Below the pieces are notes generated by a model. That model saw only the letters and a program-made list of their open reading frames with translations, ran no database searches and had not been told where the DNA came from. From NCBI RefSeq assembly GCF_014642635.1, contig NZ_BMIQ01000001.1, forward strand, positions 744,001 to 808,000: 64,000 bases of DNA, read 5' to 3'. The stretch's first letter is position 1, and each line of letters opens with the position of its first letter. The position numbers were made by a program, and so were the translations under genes. Positions 1 through 9,220 of the stretch are shown one piece after another. Origin of the DNA: Aureimonas endophytica (lineage in GTDB: Bacteria; Pseudomonadota; Alphaproteobacteria; Rhizobiales; Rhizobiaceae).

Positions 1-57
1 CGCCTGCTCCGCCGCAACATGGATGCGGCGATGTCGGCCGGCGGAGCGGGGAACTGA
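1..57 (+). CDS. C-terminal tail of an unidentified gene (partial)
   Basis: The first 57 bases read open in frame 1 and end in TGA at 55-57, giving an 18-residue tail rich in Arg, Ala and Gly. The gene would be convergent with the ferredoxin that follows. The piece is too short to identify; it is reported only because the frame is open to the window edge and stops just before the next gene. Confidence 0.3.
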   Translation, partial: RLLRRNMDAAMSAGGAGN

Positions 58-71
58 CGGCGCTGGGCGCG

Positions 72-392
72 TCAGGCCTGACGCGCGGGGACGTGCAGCA
101 CCAGCCCGTCGAGCTCCGGCCGCATCTTGATCTGACAGGACAGGCGGGACGTCGGCTTCGCCTCCCAGGCGAAGTCCAGCATGTCCTCCTCCATCGCCTC
201 CGGCTCGCCCACCGCCGCCGTCCATTCCGGATCGACATAGACATGGCAGGTCGCGCAGGCGCAGGCGCCGCCGCATTCCGCCTCGATGCCGGGAACGGAA
301 TGGCGCACGGCATTCTCCATCGCCGTGGTGCCGTTCGCCACATCGAGATCGTAGCGCTCGCCGGCGCTGGAAACGAAGGTCAGTCGGGTCAT
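72..392 (-). CDS. Adrenodoxin-type 2Fe-2S ferredoxin
   Basis: This is a 106-residue electron-transfer protein, probably cytoplasmic, of the vertebrate/adrenodoxin-like 2Fe-2S class. The cluster ligands are Cys40, Cys46, Cys49 and Cys86 (spacing C-x5-C-x2-C then 36 residues), embedded in ECGGACACATCHVYV; Cys44 is an extra cysteine not expected to bind the cluster. The frame is open upstream to 473, but the ferredoxin fold starts at MTRLTF, so I place the start at 392 (401 is an alternative). Relatives donate electrons to P450s or serve Fe-S assembly; the partner here is not visible. The next gene on the same strand, the HPt protein, ends 110 bases upstream. Confidence 0.85.
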   Translation of the reverse strand: MTRLTFVSSAGERYDLDVANGTTAMENAVRHSVPGIEAECGGACACATCHVYVDPEWTAAVGEPEAMEEDMLDFAWEAKPTSRLSCQIKMRPELDGLVLHVPARQA

Positions 393-502
393 GATCGCCA
401 TCGCGGACTGGAAGTCGGCGGAACCGCGCCGATCGACAGGGGAGAACATCGCGAAGCGGGCGAAGTCAACCACTTGCCTGCCCGGCTCTCGAACGGTTCC
501 AA

Positions 503-874
503 TCAGCGCAGCAGCGAACCGATGAAGTCGCGGGCGCGGCCGATCTCCTCGCGCATCGCCGCGAGCGCGGCGGCGGCGGCGGGATGGTCCTCGACCGCCT
601 GCGCCGCGTCAGCGAGGGCGAAGGCGCCGACATTGCGGGCGCTGCCCTTCAGCGCATGGGCCAGCGCGCCGCGCTCGGCTTCCGAAGCCAGTTCCAGCCG
701 CGCCGCGCATTGCTCGACCTGCCGCGCCATGAGCGCCAGGATCTCCCGCTCCAGCTCGCGATCCCCCAGCGTCTGGCTGGCGAGATGGACGAGATCGATC
801 GGCCGCTCCGTCGAAGGCCGCGCCTTCGGCGCGTCGTTCCTCGTATCGGCTTGGCGGGCGAGCGTCTGAAGCAT
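503..874 (-). CDS. HPt domain phosphotransfer protein
   Basis: The product is a 123-residue single-domain histidine phosphotransfer protein. Helices typical of HPt domains run from about residue 25 to the end, and the phosphoacceptor is His73 in the motif HALKGSARNVGA. Such proteins shuttle phosphate between hybrid kinases and response regulators in a phosphorelay. I chose MLQTLARQ at 874; the frame is open to 955 but the extra stretch is Pro/Arg-rich and unlike the domain. It is divergent from the giant coiled-coil gene, with which it shares an intergenic region. The cognate kinase is not in the window. Confidence 0.75.
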   Translation of the reverse strand: MLQTLARQADTRNDAPKARPSTERPIDLVHLASQTLGDRELEREILALMARQVEQCAARLELASEAERGALAHALKGSARNVGAFALADAAQAVEDHPAAAAALAAMREEIGRARDFIGSLLR

Positions 875-1289
875 CGGGCGTCCTGGCTTGGCCGGCGAAG
901 GCGGAAGGGATCGGGCGGCGGCGCCCTTTCCCGCAGATATGGAGGCGGGCGACACCTCTACCCACAGATTCGCCGGTAAGGATGGAGAAGCGGTGAATCG
1001 GCCGAGAGGGCGCCGTGGAGGAGCCGGACGATCGGCCGGAAGGGTTGAAAAATCGCTTTCGCGGGCCTGCGACGTTAACCTTATGTTTAAAGTTGTAGGA
1101 AAGCGCGGGATTCACGATTTGCATCGCCGCCTCTCCTCTCTACGATAAATGATGAGGAAATCCCCCATCCGGTCGACTCGCTCGGCCGGGCGCGGGGTTT
1201 CGGCGGGCCGCGTGCGAGTTGATGACGCGGCCTTTTCCGGGGTCGAGGCGGACGGCTCCGGCGCAACGAAATGCGAGGCGCGACGGGAC
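875..1289. promoter_or_regulatory. Divergent intergenic region with a CtrA-like site
   Basis: These 415 bases separate the HPt gene from the giant coiled-coil gene. The stretch about 1070-1110 is clearly more AT-rich than its surroundings and is the best promoter candidate for the plus-strand gene. It contains TTAA at 1075-1078 and again at 1087-1090, separated by 8 bases; read with the CtrA spacing of 7 the second half is TTTA, one mismatch from TTAA-N7-TTAA. This is suggestive only. Confidence 0.35.
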
Positions 1290-4200
1290 ATGGCGAAGAT
1301 CAAATCTTCCGAGCTTCTTTCGGACGAGGCGTTGAGCGAACTGGAAGCCGCGCTGGAATCCGACTTCAGCGGCACCGAGGACGGCAAGCCCGAACCGACC
1401 GCGCAACTCGAGCCCGAGGCGCTGGCGCCCGACACGATGGATATCGACTTCGCGCTGGAGGAGTTCGACAAGCAGCTTCAGGAGGCGACCGGCGCCTTCG
1501 CGGAAGCCGAGGCCAAGGTCGAGGCCCCGGCGCCTTCCGCCGCCGCGCAGGACAGCCTTTCCTTCGATCCCGCGGCGCTCGCCGCCGGCGCCGCCACGGC
1601 GGGTGCCGCCGGAGCGGTGCTCGGCGCCCGCGCCCCCTCGGCCGGCTTCGGCGCCGGCGCGGCGCCGGCCAACGGTTCCGGCCAGACGTCCAGCTTCACG
1701 CCCAATCTGCGCGCCGAGGCGAGCCGGCTGGCGGAGGGCGGCGAAACGCCGGCCCCGACGCTGCCGCGCCCGGCCAATGACGAGGACCGCCGCGCCACCG
1801 TGATGGCGCAGGCGCTTCTGGAGCGGCGCGCCTCGAAGACGCCGCTCTATGTCGCCGCCGTCGTGTCCGCCGCCTGGGTCGCGATCGTCGCGGCGCTCGG
1901 CTACGGCCTCTATGGCGAGAACGCCTTCGCCGTGCCGGGCAGCGCCGCCGAGGCCGTCGGCCCCGGCCTGCCCATTCTCCTGGCGGCCGCCCTGCTCCCG
2001 GTTCTCCTGATCTTCGCCTTCGCCGTGATGGTCCGACGCTCGGCGGAGCTGCGGCTGATGAGCCGCTCCATGGCAGAAATCGCGCTCCGCCTCGCCGAGC
2101 CCGAATCCATCGCCGCCGACCGCGTCGCGACCATCGGCCAGGCCATTCGCCGCGAGATCACCAATCTCGGCGAGGGTGTCGAGCGCGCGCTCGCCCGCAG
2201 CGCCGAGCTGGAGACCAAGGTCCAGTCCGAGGTCGGCGCGCTGGAGCGCTCCTATGCCGACAACGAGGCGCGCATCCGCACGCTCGTGAAGGATCTCGCC
2301 TCCGAGCGGGAGGCGATGCTGTCGCATGCCGAGAAGCTGCGCTCCTCGGTGGTCGGCTCGCATCAGCGCCTCGTGTCCGAGGTGGACGGCGCCTCGACCG
2401 CCATCCTCAGCCGCATCGCCGACGCCTCGCACCAGCTCGACACGATGCTGCGCGAGCGCGGCGAGGAGATCGCGCGCTTCTACGACGAGCGCCGCCAGGG
2501 TCTGGTGGACCTCTTCGCCGAGCAGAACCGCACGGCCGAGGAGCGGATCACGGCCAATGCCGAAACCCTGCTCGCCCGCATCGGCACGAGCGGCGATGCC
2601 GTGTCGGACAAGCTGCGCCAGACCGGCGAGACGATCGCCGCCGCCCTGGAGACGCGGGCGGCCGACGTCCAGACCCGCTCGCAGGATCTGGTCGACCGCC
2701 TGACGCAGGCGAGCGATTCGATCAGCCAGCGCCTCGAACACGCCCGCGACGAGATCGGCACCCTGCTGCGCGAGCGCGGCGAGGGCCTCGATCAGGAACA
2801 TTCGGGCTTCATCACGCTGCTCAACGGCACGCTGGACGAGCGCGCCGAGCGCGCCTCCGGCGAGAACCAGCGCCTGCTCGCCGAGATCGGCGCGCGGCTG
2901 GAGGAGCGCGAGCAGGAGCTCGCGGCCGAATCCCGGGCCTTCATCGAGCGGCTCGACGCCGCGCTCGCCGAGCGCTCGGCGCAGCTGCGCCAGGAGCATG
3001 CCGAGTTCCTCGAAGGGCTGGCGACCGATCTCGGCGGCCGTACGGAAACGCTCTCCTCGGAAAGCCAGCAGTTCCTCGCCTCGCTCGGTCTCGCCTTCGA
3101 CGAGCGCCTGCGCCGCCTGGAGGAGGAAGGCACCCGCGTCGTCGAGCGCATCGCCCAGAGCATGGATGAGCGCAACGAGCGCGGCAGCGCCCTCCTGTCG
3201 GAGCGCGGTCTCAGCTTCGTCGGCGATCTCGACGACCGGCTGGAGCGGCTCGACGGCGCCCTCGGCGAGCGCGGTCCGCGCCTCGTGGAGGCGCTCGAAA
3301 CCCGCACCTCGATGATCGTGGACGCCAGCGAGCGCATCGCGCTGTCGCTGCAGACGCGCTCCTCGGAATTCGCCAAGACGCTCACCGAGCGCAGCCGCGA
3401 GGTGGTGACGGCCTTCCAAACCGGCTCGACCGAGCTCACCTCGGCGACCGAAGAGGCGCTGGCCAAGGCGCAGGCCCTTCTGGCGGGCGGCACGTCGGAG
3501 ATCCGCGGTCTTCTGGACGAGCGCGTCGCCGGCTTCAACGCCGCCGTCGAGACCGGCACCCGGGAGATCGACGCCTCGGTCGGACGCCGGCTGGAGGATC
3601 TCACCCAGTCGCTCGGCCGCCAGCGCGAAAGCCTCGAAGCCGCGCTCACCGGTGCGGAACAGAGCCTCACGGGCAATCTCGACCAGCGCTCCGGCACGAT
3701 CGTCGCCGCGCTGGAGAACGGCGTCGAGCGGCTCGGCAGCGCCCTCACCCGGGCCGAGACCGTGCTCACCACCGGCTCCGACGAGCGCGTGCGCAATCTC
3801 GAGGCCGCGCTGGAGGAGCGCCGCCTGCATCTGGAGCGTCTGTTCACCGAGCGCGCCGACATCTTCGTCGGCAATATCGAGGCGCAGTCCACCCGCATCA
3901 TGGGTGCCCTCGACGAGCGGGCCGGCGATCTCGACGCCAATCTCTCCCGCCGCATCGAGGCGACCGAGTCGCTGCTGCGCGACGCGGAAGCCCGCAACAT
4001 CGCCTCGCTCGACCAGCATCAGGAAACGCTGCGTTCGGCGCTGGACGAGCGCACGGAAGCCCTTCGCCGCATCACCGAGGATAGCGAAGGCCGCTTCATG
4101 TCGATCCTCGACGAGCGCATGGCCGGTCTCGGCGTCGTCGTCGGCGACACGGCACGGCGCGTTTCGAGCGATCTCGAAATGCAGGCCGACGCGCTGCGCC

Positions 4201-7200
4201 GCACGGTGGAGGAGTTCCGCGCCGGCATCGGCGAAGGCTTCGCCGAGCAGCGCCAGGGTCTCGTCGCGACGATCAAGGAGCGCCTCGCCGAGCTCCAGGA
4301 CAGCCTGGACGACCGCGCCAGCCATCTGCGCTCCATCGTCGAGGATGCGCGCGGCCTCCTGGTCGACGGCTTCGACGAGCGCGCCAACCTCCTGCGCGAC
4401 GGCATCGCCGGCCAGGCGGTGGCCCTGCAGGGCGTGGTGGACGACGCGCGCCGCCTCCTCATCGAAGGGCTGGACGAGCGCACCGGCCGCTTCTCGGACG
4501 ATGCCGACCGCAATGCCGCGATGCTCCTGGAGCGGATCGACCGTTCGGCCGAGCAGATGACCGGCGTTATCGCCGGCATCGAGGAGCGCCTGAACGTCGC
4601 CTTGGACGACAAGCGCGACAGCATCTCGCGCGTCCTGGAAGACGCGGCCCTTTCCGCCAGCGCCACGCTCAACGACCGCGCGGACGACATCCGCCGCGTC
4701 ATCGAGCAGAGCGTCACGGAGGTGTCCCGCTCGCTCGAAACGCATCGCGAGGACTTCCTGTCGGTCATCGAGCAGGGCACGGGCGCCGTCGCGACCGCCT
4801 TCGACCAGCGCACCGAAACCATCTCGGAAGTGCTGGAGCGCGGGCTCGGCAATGTCGATCGCACGCTGACCAACCGCACCGCCCTCATCGCCGAATCGCT
4901 GCGCAACTCGATCACGGCGGCGACGGCCAGCATGACCGACGAGGCGGAAAAGGCCCGCAAGGGTCTCGAAAGCGAGACGCAGGCGATCGCCGCCCATGTC
5001 GCGCAGATCGAGAACGCCTTCCACACGGCCGGCGAGGAGGCGCGCCTGCGCCTGGCCGGCGAGGCCGAGCGCTTCACCGCCCGGCTCGGCGAGGTCGCGG
5101 CCGGCTTCAGCCGCACCACGGACGATGCGCGCGGCGAACTCACCAGCAGCGCGGAATCGCTCGTCGCGAGCGTCGCGGCCCTTTCCGCCGAGATCCGACG
5201 CGAGGCCGAGGCGGCCCGCGAGCGGCTCGGCAACGAGAGCGCCACCTTCTCCACCCAGATCGGCGGCGCCTCCATCGCGATGCGCAGCGAGGCCGAGGCG
5301 GCGCGCGAGCGTCTGTCCGCCCTCGCCGCCGAATTCGTCGCCGGCATGGGCACGGCGGCCGAGCGGCTGCGCGGCGATGCCGAGACCGCCCGCAGCATCT
5401 TCGGCGAGCAGGCCGACGCGATTGCCGGCGCGATCGCCAATGCCTCGCTCCGCCTGAAGGACGACGCGGCGACGGCGCGCGGCGAGGTCGACGCCCAGGC
5501 TTCGGCGATCGCCGACGTGGTCGCGGCCGCCGCCGAGCGGATCCGCGAGGCCGGCGACACGTCGCGCAGCGGCTTCCGCGAGGACGCCTCCTCCATTGCC
5601 GAGGCGATCGCCGGCGCGGCGACGCGCCTGCGCGACGAGACGGCGACGGCGCGCGGCGAAGTGGAATCGCAGGCGGCCGGCATCGCCACCGCCGTCCTGG
5701 CGGCGGCCGAGCGCATCCGCGAGGCGGGCGACAGCTCGCGCAGCGGCTTCCGCGAGGATGCCTTCGCCATTGCCGGCGCGATCTCGGATGCGGCCGTCCG
5801 GCTGCGCGAAGACGCGGCGAATGCCCGCGGCGAGGTCGAGGCCCAGGCCGCGACCGTCACCGAGGCGGTTGCGGCAGCGGCCGAGCGCATCCGCGAGGCC
5901 GGCGATCTTTCCCGCAACGGCTTCCGCGAGGATGCGACGGCGATCGCCGGCGCCATCTCGGCGGCGGCGGCCCGGCTGCGCGACGACGCGGCGGCGGCAC
6001 GTGGCGAGGTCGAGGCGCAGGCCGCGACCGTCGCCGATGCGGTGGTCACGGCGGCCGAGCGCATCCGCGAGGCCGGCGAGCGTTCGCGCGGCGACTTCCG
6101 CGAGGAGGCTCTCGCCATCGCGGCGGCCGTCAACGAGGCGGCGCTGCGCTTCAAGGACGACACCGCCGACATTCGCGGCCAGATCGAAGCCGAGGCGGCG
6201 ACCGTCGCGACCAGCGTCGTGGCGGCGGCCGATCGGATCCGCGAGGCGGGCGACAGCTCCCGCGAACATCTGCGCGAGGACGCGCTGGCGGTGGCCGGCA
6301 TCGTCTCCGACGCCTCGCTGCGGCTGCGCGACGACGTCGCCAGCGCCCGCAACGAGATCGACGCTCAGGCCAGCGTCATGGCCGATGCCGTGGCGGCGGC
6401 GGCGGAGCGCCTGCGCGATGCCGGCGAGCGTTCGCGCAGCGACATCCGCAACGACGCGATGTCCATCGCCGGCGAGATCGGCTCGGCCGCCAATGCCATC
6501 CGCGAGCGGACGGAAGCGGCGCGCCAGGAGATCGGCGACAGCACCGGCGCCTTCATGGCGGACTATGCCGGCATCGCGAACCGCCTCGCCGAGAGCGGCC
6601 ATGCGATCGCCCGCACGCTGGACGAGCGGGTCGAGCGCTTCGCCGCCGAGATGGCGACGCTGTCGCAGGGCCTGACGGCGGCGCTCGGCGGCTCGTCCGA
6701 GACGCTCCGCAGCAATCTCGACTCGGCGACGATCGAAATCCGCGAGGAGCTGCGCAGCGCCGCCGAGGCGATGCGCACGGATGTCGGCGAGATCGCGACG
6801 CGCCTGCGCAGCGAAGTCGCCAATGTCTCGACCAGCATCGTCCGCGACGCGGATGCGGCGCGCGAGGCCATCGTCGGCAAGGGGGCGGAGATCGCCGCCC
6901 AGTTCACCACGGCCGGCAATGTCATCCTGGCGGGCGCCGCCGAGGCGCGCGACGCGATGTCGCGCGAGATCGGCTCGCTGATCGGCCGCCTGGCGGAGAC
7001 CAATGGCGACCTGCGCGGCCTGGTCGATGCCGCGGCCTCCAATCTCGGCGCGATCGACGCGGCGCTGCGCGACTCCAGCGAGCGCTTCGCCGATAATACC
7101 GAGAAGGCGGTCGGCACGATCGAATCCTCGACGCAGATCCTCGACGGCAATGTCTCGCGGCTCGATCGGCTCTCGGCGCAGGCGCTGGACCAGGTGCAAC

Positions 7201-8579
7201 GCATCGCCAGCCGCTTCGGCGAGCATGGCGAGGCGCTGAACGAGGCGGCGCGCCTGATGGAGACAGCGCAGACCGATCTCCAGACGACGCTGACCGAGCG
7301 TCAGGCGGGCCTCCAGGAACTCTCGGCCGGGCTGCTCCAGCGCTCGGAAGAGGTCGGCGAGGTCATGCGCTCCTTCGAGGATCTCATCCAGGGTCTGTTC
7401 GACCGGTCGGAAGAGCGTTCGCGCCTCCTCTCCTCGCGTCTGGCGTCCGATCTGGAATCCTCGCTCGGCCAGGCCGGCACTCAGCTCGACGAGGTGGAAA
7501 GCCGGTCCGAGGCGGCCGTCTCGCGCATCCGCGATGCCGTCCGCCATGTCGTCGAGGACGCGACGGAACGCTTCGCCACGGCGACGGAGGAGATCCGCCG
7601 CACGGCCGAGACGATCCGCGAGGAACTCGGCGCGACGCGCGGCGAGATCAAGCGCGGCGTGTTCGAGCTGCCGGAAGAGACGCGCGAAAGCACCGAGGCG
7701 ATGCGCCGGGCGGTGGCGGACCAGATCCGCGCCCTGCGCGACCTCAGCGACATCGTCGCCCAGTCGGGCCGTGCCTTCGATGTCGGCGCCCGCCGACCGG
7801 CGGCTTCGGCTCCGGCACCGCGCGAGGACATGGTGCGCAGCGCTCCGGCCGCCGAAGCGCCGGTCCGTCAGCCGGCCGTCGAGGAGCGCCGTGTGGAAGC
7901 CCGGGCTCCGGTCCGCTACGCGACGGACGGCAACCTCGCCCACGACCTGCGCGGCAGCGTCGAGGTCGAGCGCGCCCCGGCCCCGGCCTCGGCGCCGCGC
8001 GCGAGCATCAGCGGCACCGGCACGGGCGCGGGCATTCCGGCGCAGCCGGCACCGGCACCGGCGCCCACGCCGAGCGCCGCGCCGGCCGGACGCAGCGGTG
8101 GCTGGGTCTCCGATCTTCTGCGTCGCGCCTCGCAGGAGGACGAAGCGGAAGGCCAGGACGAGGCCGACTGGTCGGTCGCGGCCCCGCAGCAACAGCAGCC
8201 GGCGAGCCAGCCGGCCGCCCGCTCGCCCGAGCATGTGGTGGAATCGCTCAACTCGCTGTCGGTCGACATCGCCCGGGCGATCGATCACGAAGTCTCGGTC
8301 GAGCTCTGGGACCGCTATCGTCGCGGCGAGCGCAACGTCTTCACCCGTCGGCTCTATACGCTGAAGGGTCAGCAGACCTTCGACGAGATCCGTCGCAAGT
8401 ATCAGCGCGACGGCGAGTTCCGCTCGGCCGTAGACCGCTACATCGCCGACTTCGAGTCGCTCCTGACGGATATCGCCAAGAACGACCCGGACAATTCGAT
8501 GACCCGGACCTACCTCGCCTCCGATACGGGCAAGGTCTATACGATGCTCGCCCATGCCTCGGGCCGCTTCGACGGCTGA
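1290..8579 (+). CDS. Giant membrane-anchored coiled-coil protein, GPR (growth pole ring)-like
   Basis: The protein has 2429 residues from MAKIKSSELL at 1290 (the frame is open back to 1149). Residues 1-180 are acidic then Ala/Pro-rich. Two hydrophobic segments lie at about 187-206 and 227-247. After these come about 1900 residues of charged, heptad-like helix with recurring LDER and AERIRE motifs, including seven tandem 58-residue repeats (about 1358-1765). A Pro/Ala-rich linker follows, then a conserved-looking globular C-terminus of about 110 residues. Size, paired N-terminal membrane segments and apolipoprotein-like helices match the growth pole ring protein of Agrobacterium, which forms a ring at the growing pole and is needed for polar growth and rod shape. 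The assignment rests on architecture, not alignment. A terminator follows at 8604. Confidence 0.75.
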   Translation: MAKIKSSELLSDEALSELEAALESDFSGTEDGKPEPTAQLEPEALAPDTMDIDFALEEFDKQLQEATGAFAEAEAKVEAPAPSAAAQDSLSFDPAALAAGAATAGAAGAVLGARAPSAGFGAGAAPANGSGQTSSFTPNLRAEASRLAEGGETPAPTLPRPANDEDRRATVMAQALLERRASKTPLYVAAVVSAAWVAIVAALGYGLYGENAFAVPGSAAEAVGPGLPILLAAALLPVLLIFAFAVMVRRSAELRLMSRSMAEIALRLAEPESIAADRVATIGQAIRREITNLGEGVERALARSAELETKVQSEVGALERSYADNEARIRTLVKDLASEREAMLSHAEKLRSSVVGSHQRLVSEVDGASTAILSRIADASHQLDTMLRERGEEIARFYDERRQGLVDLFAEQNRTAEERITANAETLLARIGTSGDAVSDKLRQTGETIAAALETRAADVQTRSQDLVDRLTQASDSISQRLEHARDEIGTLLRERGEGLDQEHSGFITLLNGTLDERAERASGENQRLLAEIGARLEEREQELAAESRAFIERLDAALAERSAQLRQEHAEFLEGLATDLGGRTETLSSESQQFLASLGLAFDERLRRLEEEGTRVVERIAQSMDERNERGSALLSERGLSFVGDLDDRLERLDGALGERGPRLVEALETRTSMIVDASERIALSLQTRSSEFAKTLTERSREVVTAFQTGSTELTSATEEALAKAQALLAGGTSEIRGLLDERVAGFNAAVETGTREIDASVGRRLEDLTQSLGRQRESLEAALTGAEQSLTGNLDQRSGTIVAALENGVERLGSALTRAETVLTTGSDERVRNLEAALEERRLHLERLFTERADIFVGNIEAQSTRIMGALDERAGDLDANLSRRIEATESLLRDAEARNIASLDQHQETLRSALDERTEALRRITEDSEGRFMSILDERMAGLGVVVGDTARRVSSDLEMQADALRRTVEEFRAGIGEGFAEQRQGLVATIKERLAELQDSLDDRASHLRSIVEDARGLLVDGFDERANLLRDGIAGQAVALQGVVDDARRLLIEGLDERTGRFSDDADRNAAMLLERIDRSAEQMTGVIAGIEERLNVALDDKRDSISRVLEDAALSASATLNDRADDIRRVIEQSVTEVSRSLETHREDFLSVIEQGTGAVATAFDQRTETISEVLERGLGNVDRTLTNRTALIAESLRNSITAATASMTDEAEKARKGLESETQAIAAHVAQIENAFHTAGEEARLRLAGEAERFTARLGEVAAGFSRTTDDARGELTSSAESLVASVAALSAEIRREAEAARERLGNESATFSTQIGGASIAMRSEAEAARERLSALAAEFVAGMGTAAERLRGDAETARSIFGEQADAIAGAIANASLRLKDDAATARGEVDAQASAIADVVAAAAERIREAGDTSRSGFREDASSIAEAIAGAATRLRDETATARGEVESQAAGIATAVLAAAERIREAGDSSRSGFREDAFAIAGAISDAAVRLREDAANARGEVEAQAATVTEAVAAAAERIREAGDLSRNGFREDATAIAGAISAAAARLRDDAAAARGEVEAQAATVADAVVTAAERIREAGERSRGDFREEALAIAAAVNEAALRFKDDTADIRGQIEAEAATVATSVVAAADRIREAGDSSREHLREDALAVAGIVSDASLRLRDDVASARNEIDAQASVMADAVAAAAERLRDAGERSRSDIRNDAMSIAGEIGSAANAIRERTEAARQEIGDSTGAFMADYAGIANRLAESGHAIARTLDERVERFAAEMATLSQGLTAALGGSSETLRSNLDSATIEIREELRSAAEAMRTDVGEIATRLRSEVANVSTSIVRDADAAREAIVGKGAEIAAQFTTAGNVILAGAAEARDAMSREIGSLIGRLAETNGDLRGLVDAAASNLGAIDAALRDSSERFADNTEKAVGTIESSTQILDGNVSRLDRLSAQALDQVQRIASRFGEHGEALNEAARLMETAQTDLQTTLTERQAGLQELSAGLLQRSEEVGEVMRSFEDLIQGLFDRSEERSRLLSSRLASDLESSLGQAGTQLDEVESRSEAAVSRIRDAVRHVVEDATERFATATEEIRRTAETIREELGATRGEIKRGVFELPEETRESTEAMRRAVADQIRALRDLSDIVAQSGRAFDVGARRPAASAPAPREDMVRSAPAAEAPVRQPAVEERRVEARAPVRYATDGNLAHDLRGSVEVERAPAPASAPRASISGTGTGAGIPAQPAPAPAPTPSAAPAGRSGGWVSDLLRRASQEDEAEGQDEADWSVAAPQQQQPASQPAARSPEHVVESLNSLSVDIARAIDHEVSVELWDRYRRGERNVFTRRLYTLKGQQTFDEIRRKYQRDGEFRSAVDRYIADFESLLTDIAKNDPDNSMTRTYLASDTGKVYTMLAHASGRFDG
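5361..6584 (+). repeat. Seven tandem 174-bp (58-residue) repeats inside the GPR-like gene
   Basis: The AERIREAG-type codon block recurs at 5367, 5541, 5715, 5889, 6063, 6237 and 6411, exactly 174 bp apart each time. Each unit encodes 58 residues with the pattern AERIREAGD, SR..FREDA, AIAGAI, RLRDD and ARGEVEAQA. No indels are seen in the phase, so the array is a direct tandem duplication kept in frame. Units 2-5 are most alike; the first and last are diverged. Confidence 0.9.
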
Positions 8580-8603
8580 GGCGAGGCATCCATAGAGATC
8601 GCG

Positions 8604-8636
8604 AAAGGGCGGCCCTCGGGCCGCCCTTTTCGTTTG
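8604..8636 (+). terminator. Rho-independent terminator of the GPR-like gene
   Basis: An 8-bp perfect GC stem, GGGCGGCC at 8607-8614 and GGCCGCCC at 8619-8626, has a CTCG loop and is followed by TTTTCGTTT. It lies 28 bases after the stop codon. Confidence 0.85.
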
Positions 8637-8737
8637 GGCGAAGGGCGAACTGGCGTGGCTCTCCGCTGATGGGCATCGGTCACGTACCGTCTCATACTGA
8701 CGCGCTTATGCGCTGATCCTTGGCGCCTCCGCCTCAG

Positions 8738-8882
8738 CTTCGTCATCCCGGGCCCGACCCGGGATCCATGCCTTCCGCAGATCCGCATGAATAAGGGTGG
8801 AGATGGGCGTCCTTCCGCATAGCTCCCGGATGGTCGCGGCTGGCTTGGAATGGATCCCGGCTCGGGGGCCGGGATGACGAAG
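8738..8882. repeat. 145-bp imperfect inverted repeat (intergenic repeat element)
   Basis: The left arm starts CTTCGTCATCCCGGGC at 8738 and the right arm ends CCGGGATGACGAAG at 8882. The arms (about 33 bases each) are near-perfect reverse complements and both include GGATC and CCGGG blocks. Arms of this CGTCATCCCGG...GGGATCCATG type are common as dispersed intergenic repeats in alphaproteobacteria. The inner 75 bases show no gene. Confidence 0.75.
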
Positions 8883-9162
8883 CGGTGAGGTGAGCGGATC
8901 TCTGTGAAGGCGCGATGGTATCAGCCGATCCGGCGGGTGGAGCAGCCATCGTAATGAGATTAAGGCACGACGCCGTGCCCAGATCCGCACCGACGCGGCG
9001 GCGAGGATGCGCCTTCTTCAAGCCTCCGCTTCGATCCCGCGGCCGGTTTCGATACTCAGCTGGCCGCCAAGGGGTGGGCGGTCGGCGAGAGGCTTCGCGC
9101 CGAATTGATGACGCCGGAGCCGGACGAGACTCTCAGTCAGGCATGGCGCCCGCGCACCGCGC

Positions 9163-9190
9163 AAAAAGAAAGCGGGCCTCGCGGCCCGCT
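9163..9190 (-). terminator. Rho-independent terminator of the mla operon
   Basis: On the minus strand an 8-bp stem (arms 9183-9190 and 9171-9178, AGCGGGCC/GGCCCGCT) with a 4-base loop is followed by a T-rich run (complement of 9163-9170). It sits 30 bases beyond the stop of the auxiliary lipoprotein gene. Confidence 0.85.
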
Positions 9191-9220
9191 TCCGGCATGA
9201 CGGGACGGAGGAAGGCGCCG

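Noticed and set aside
1140-8555. Minus-strand open frame of nearly 2500 codons mirroring the GPR-like gene
   Set aside because: It is the antisense shadow of a GC-rich repeat gene: its residues are mostly Ala, Arg, Gly and Asp without domains, and the sense frame has membrane segments, heptads and a terminator.
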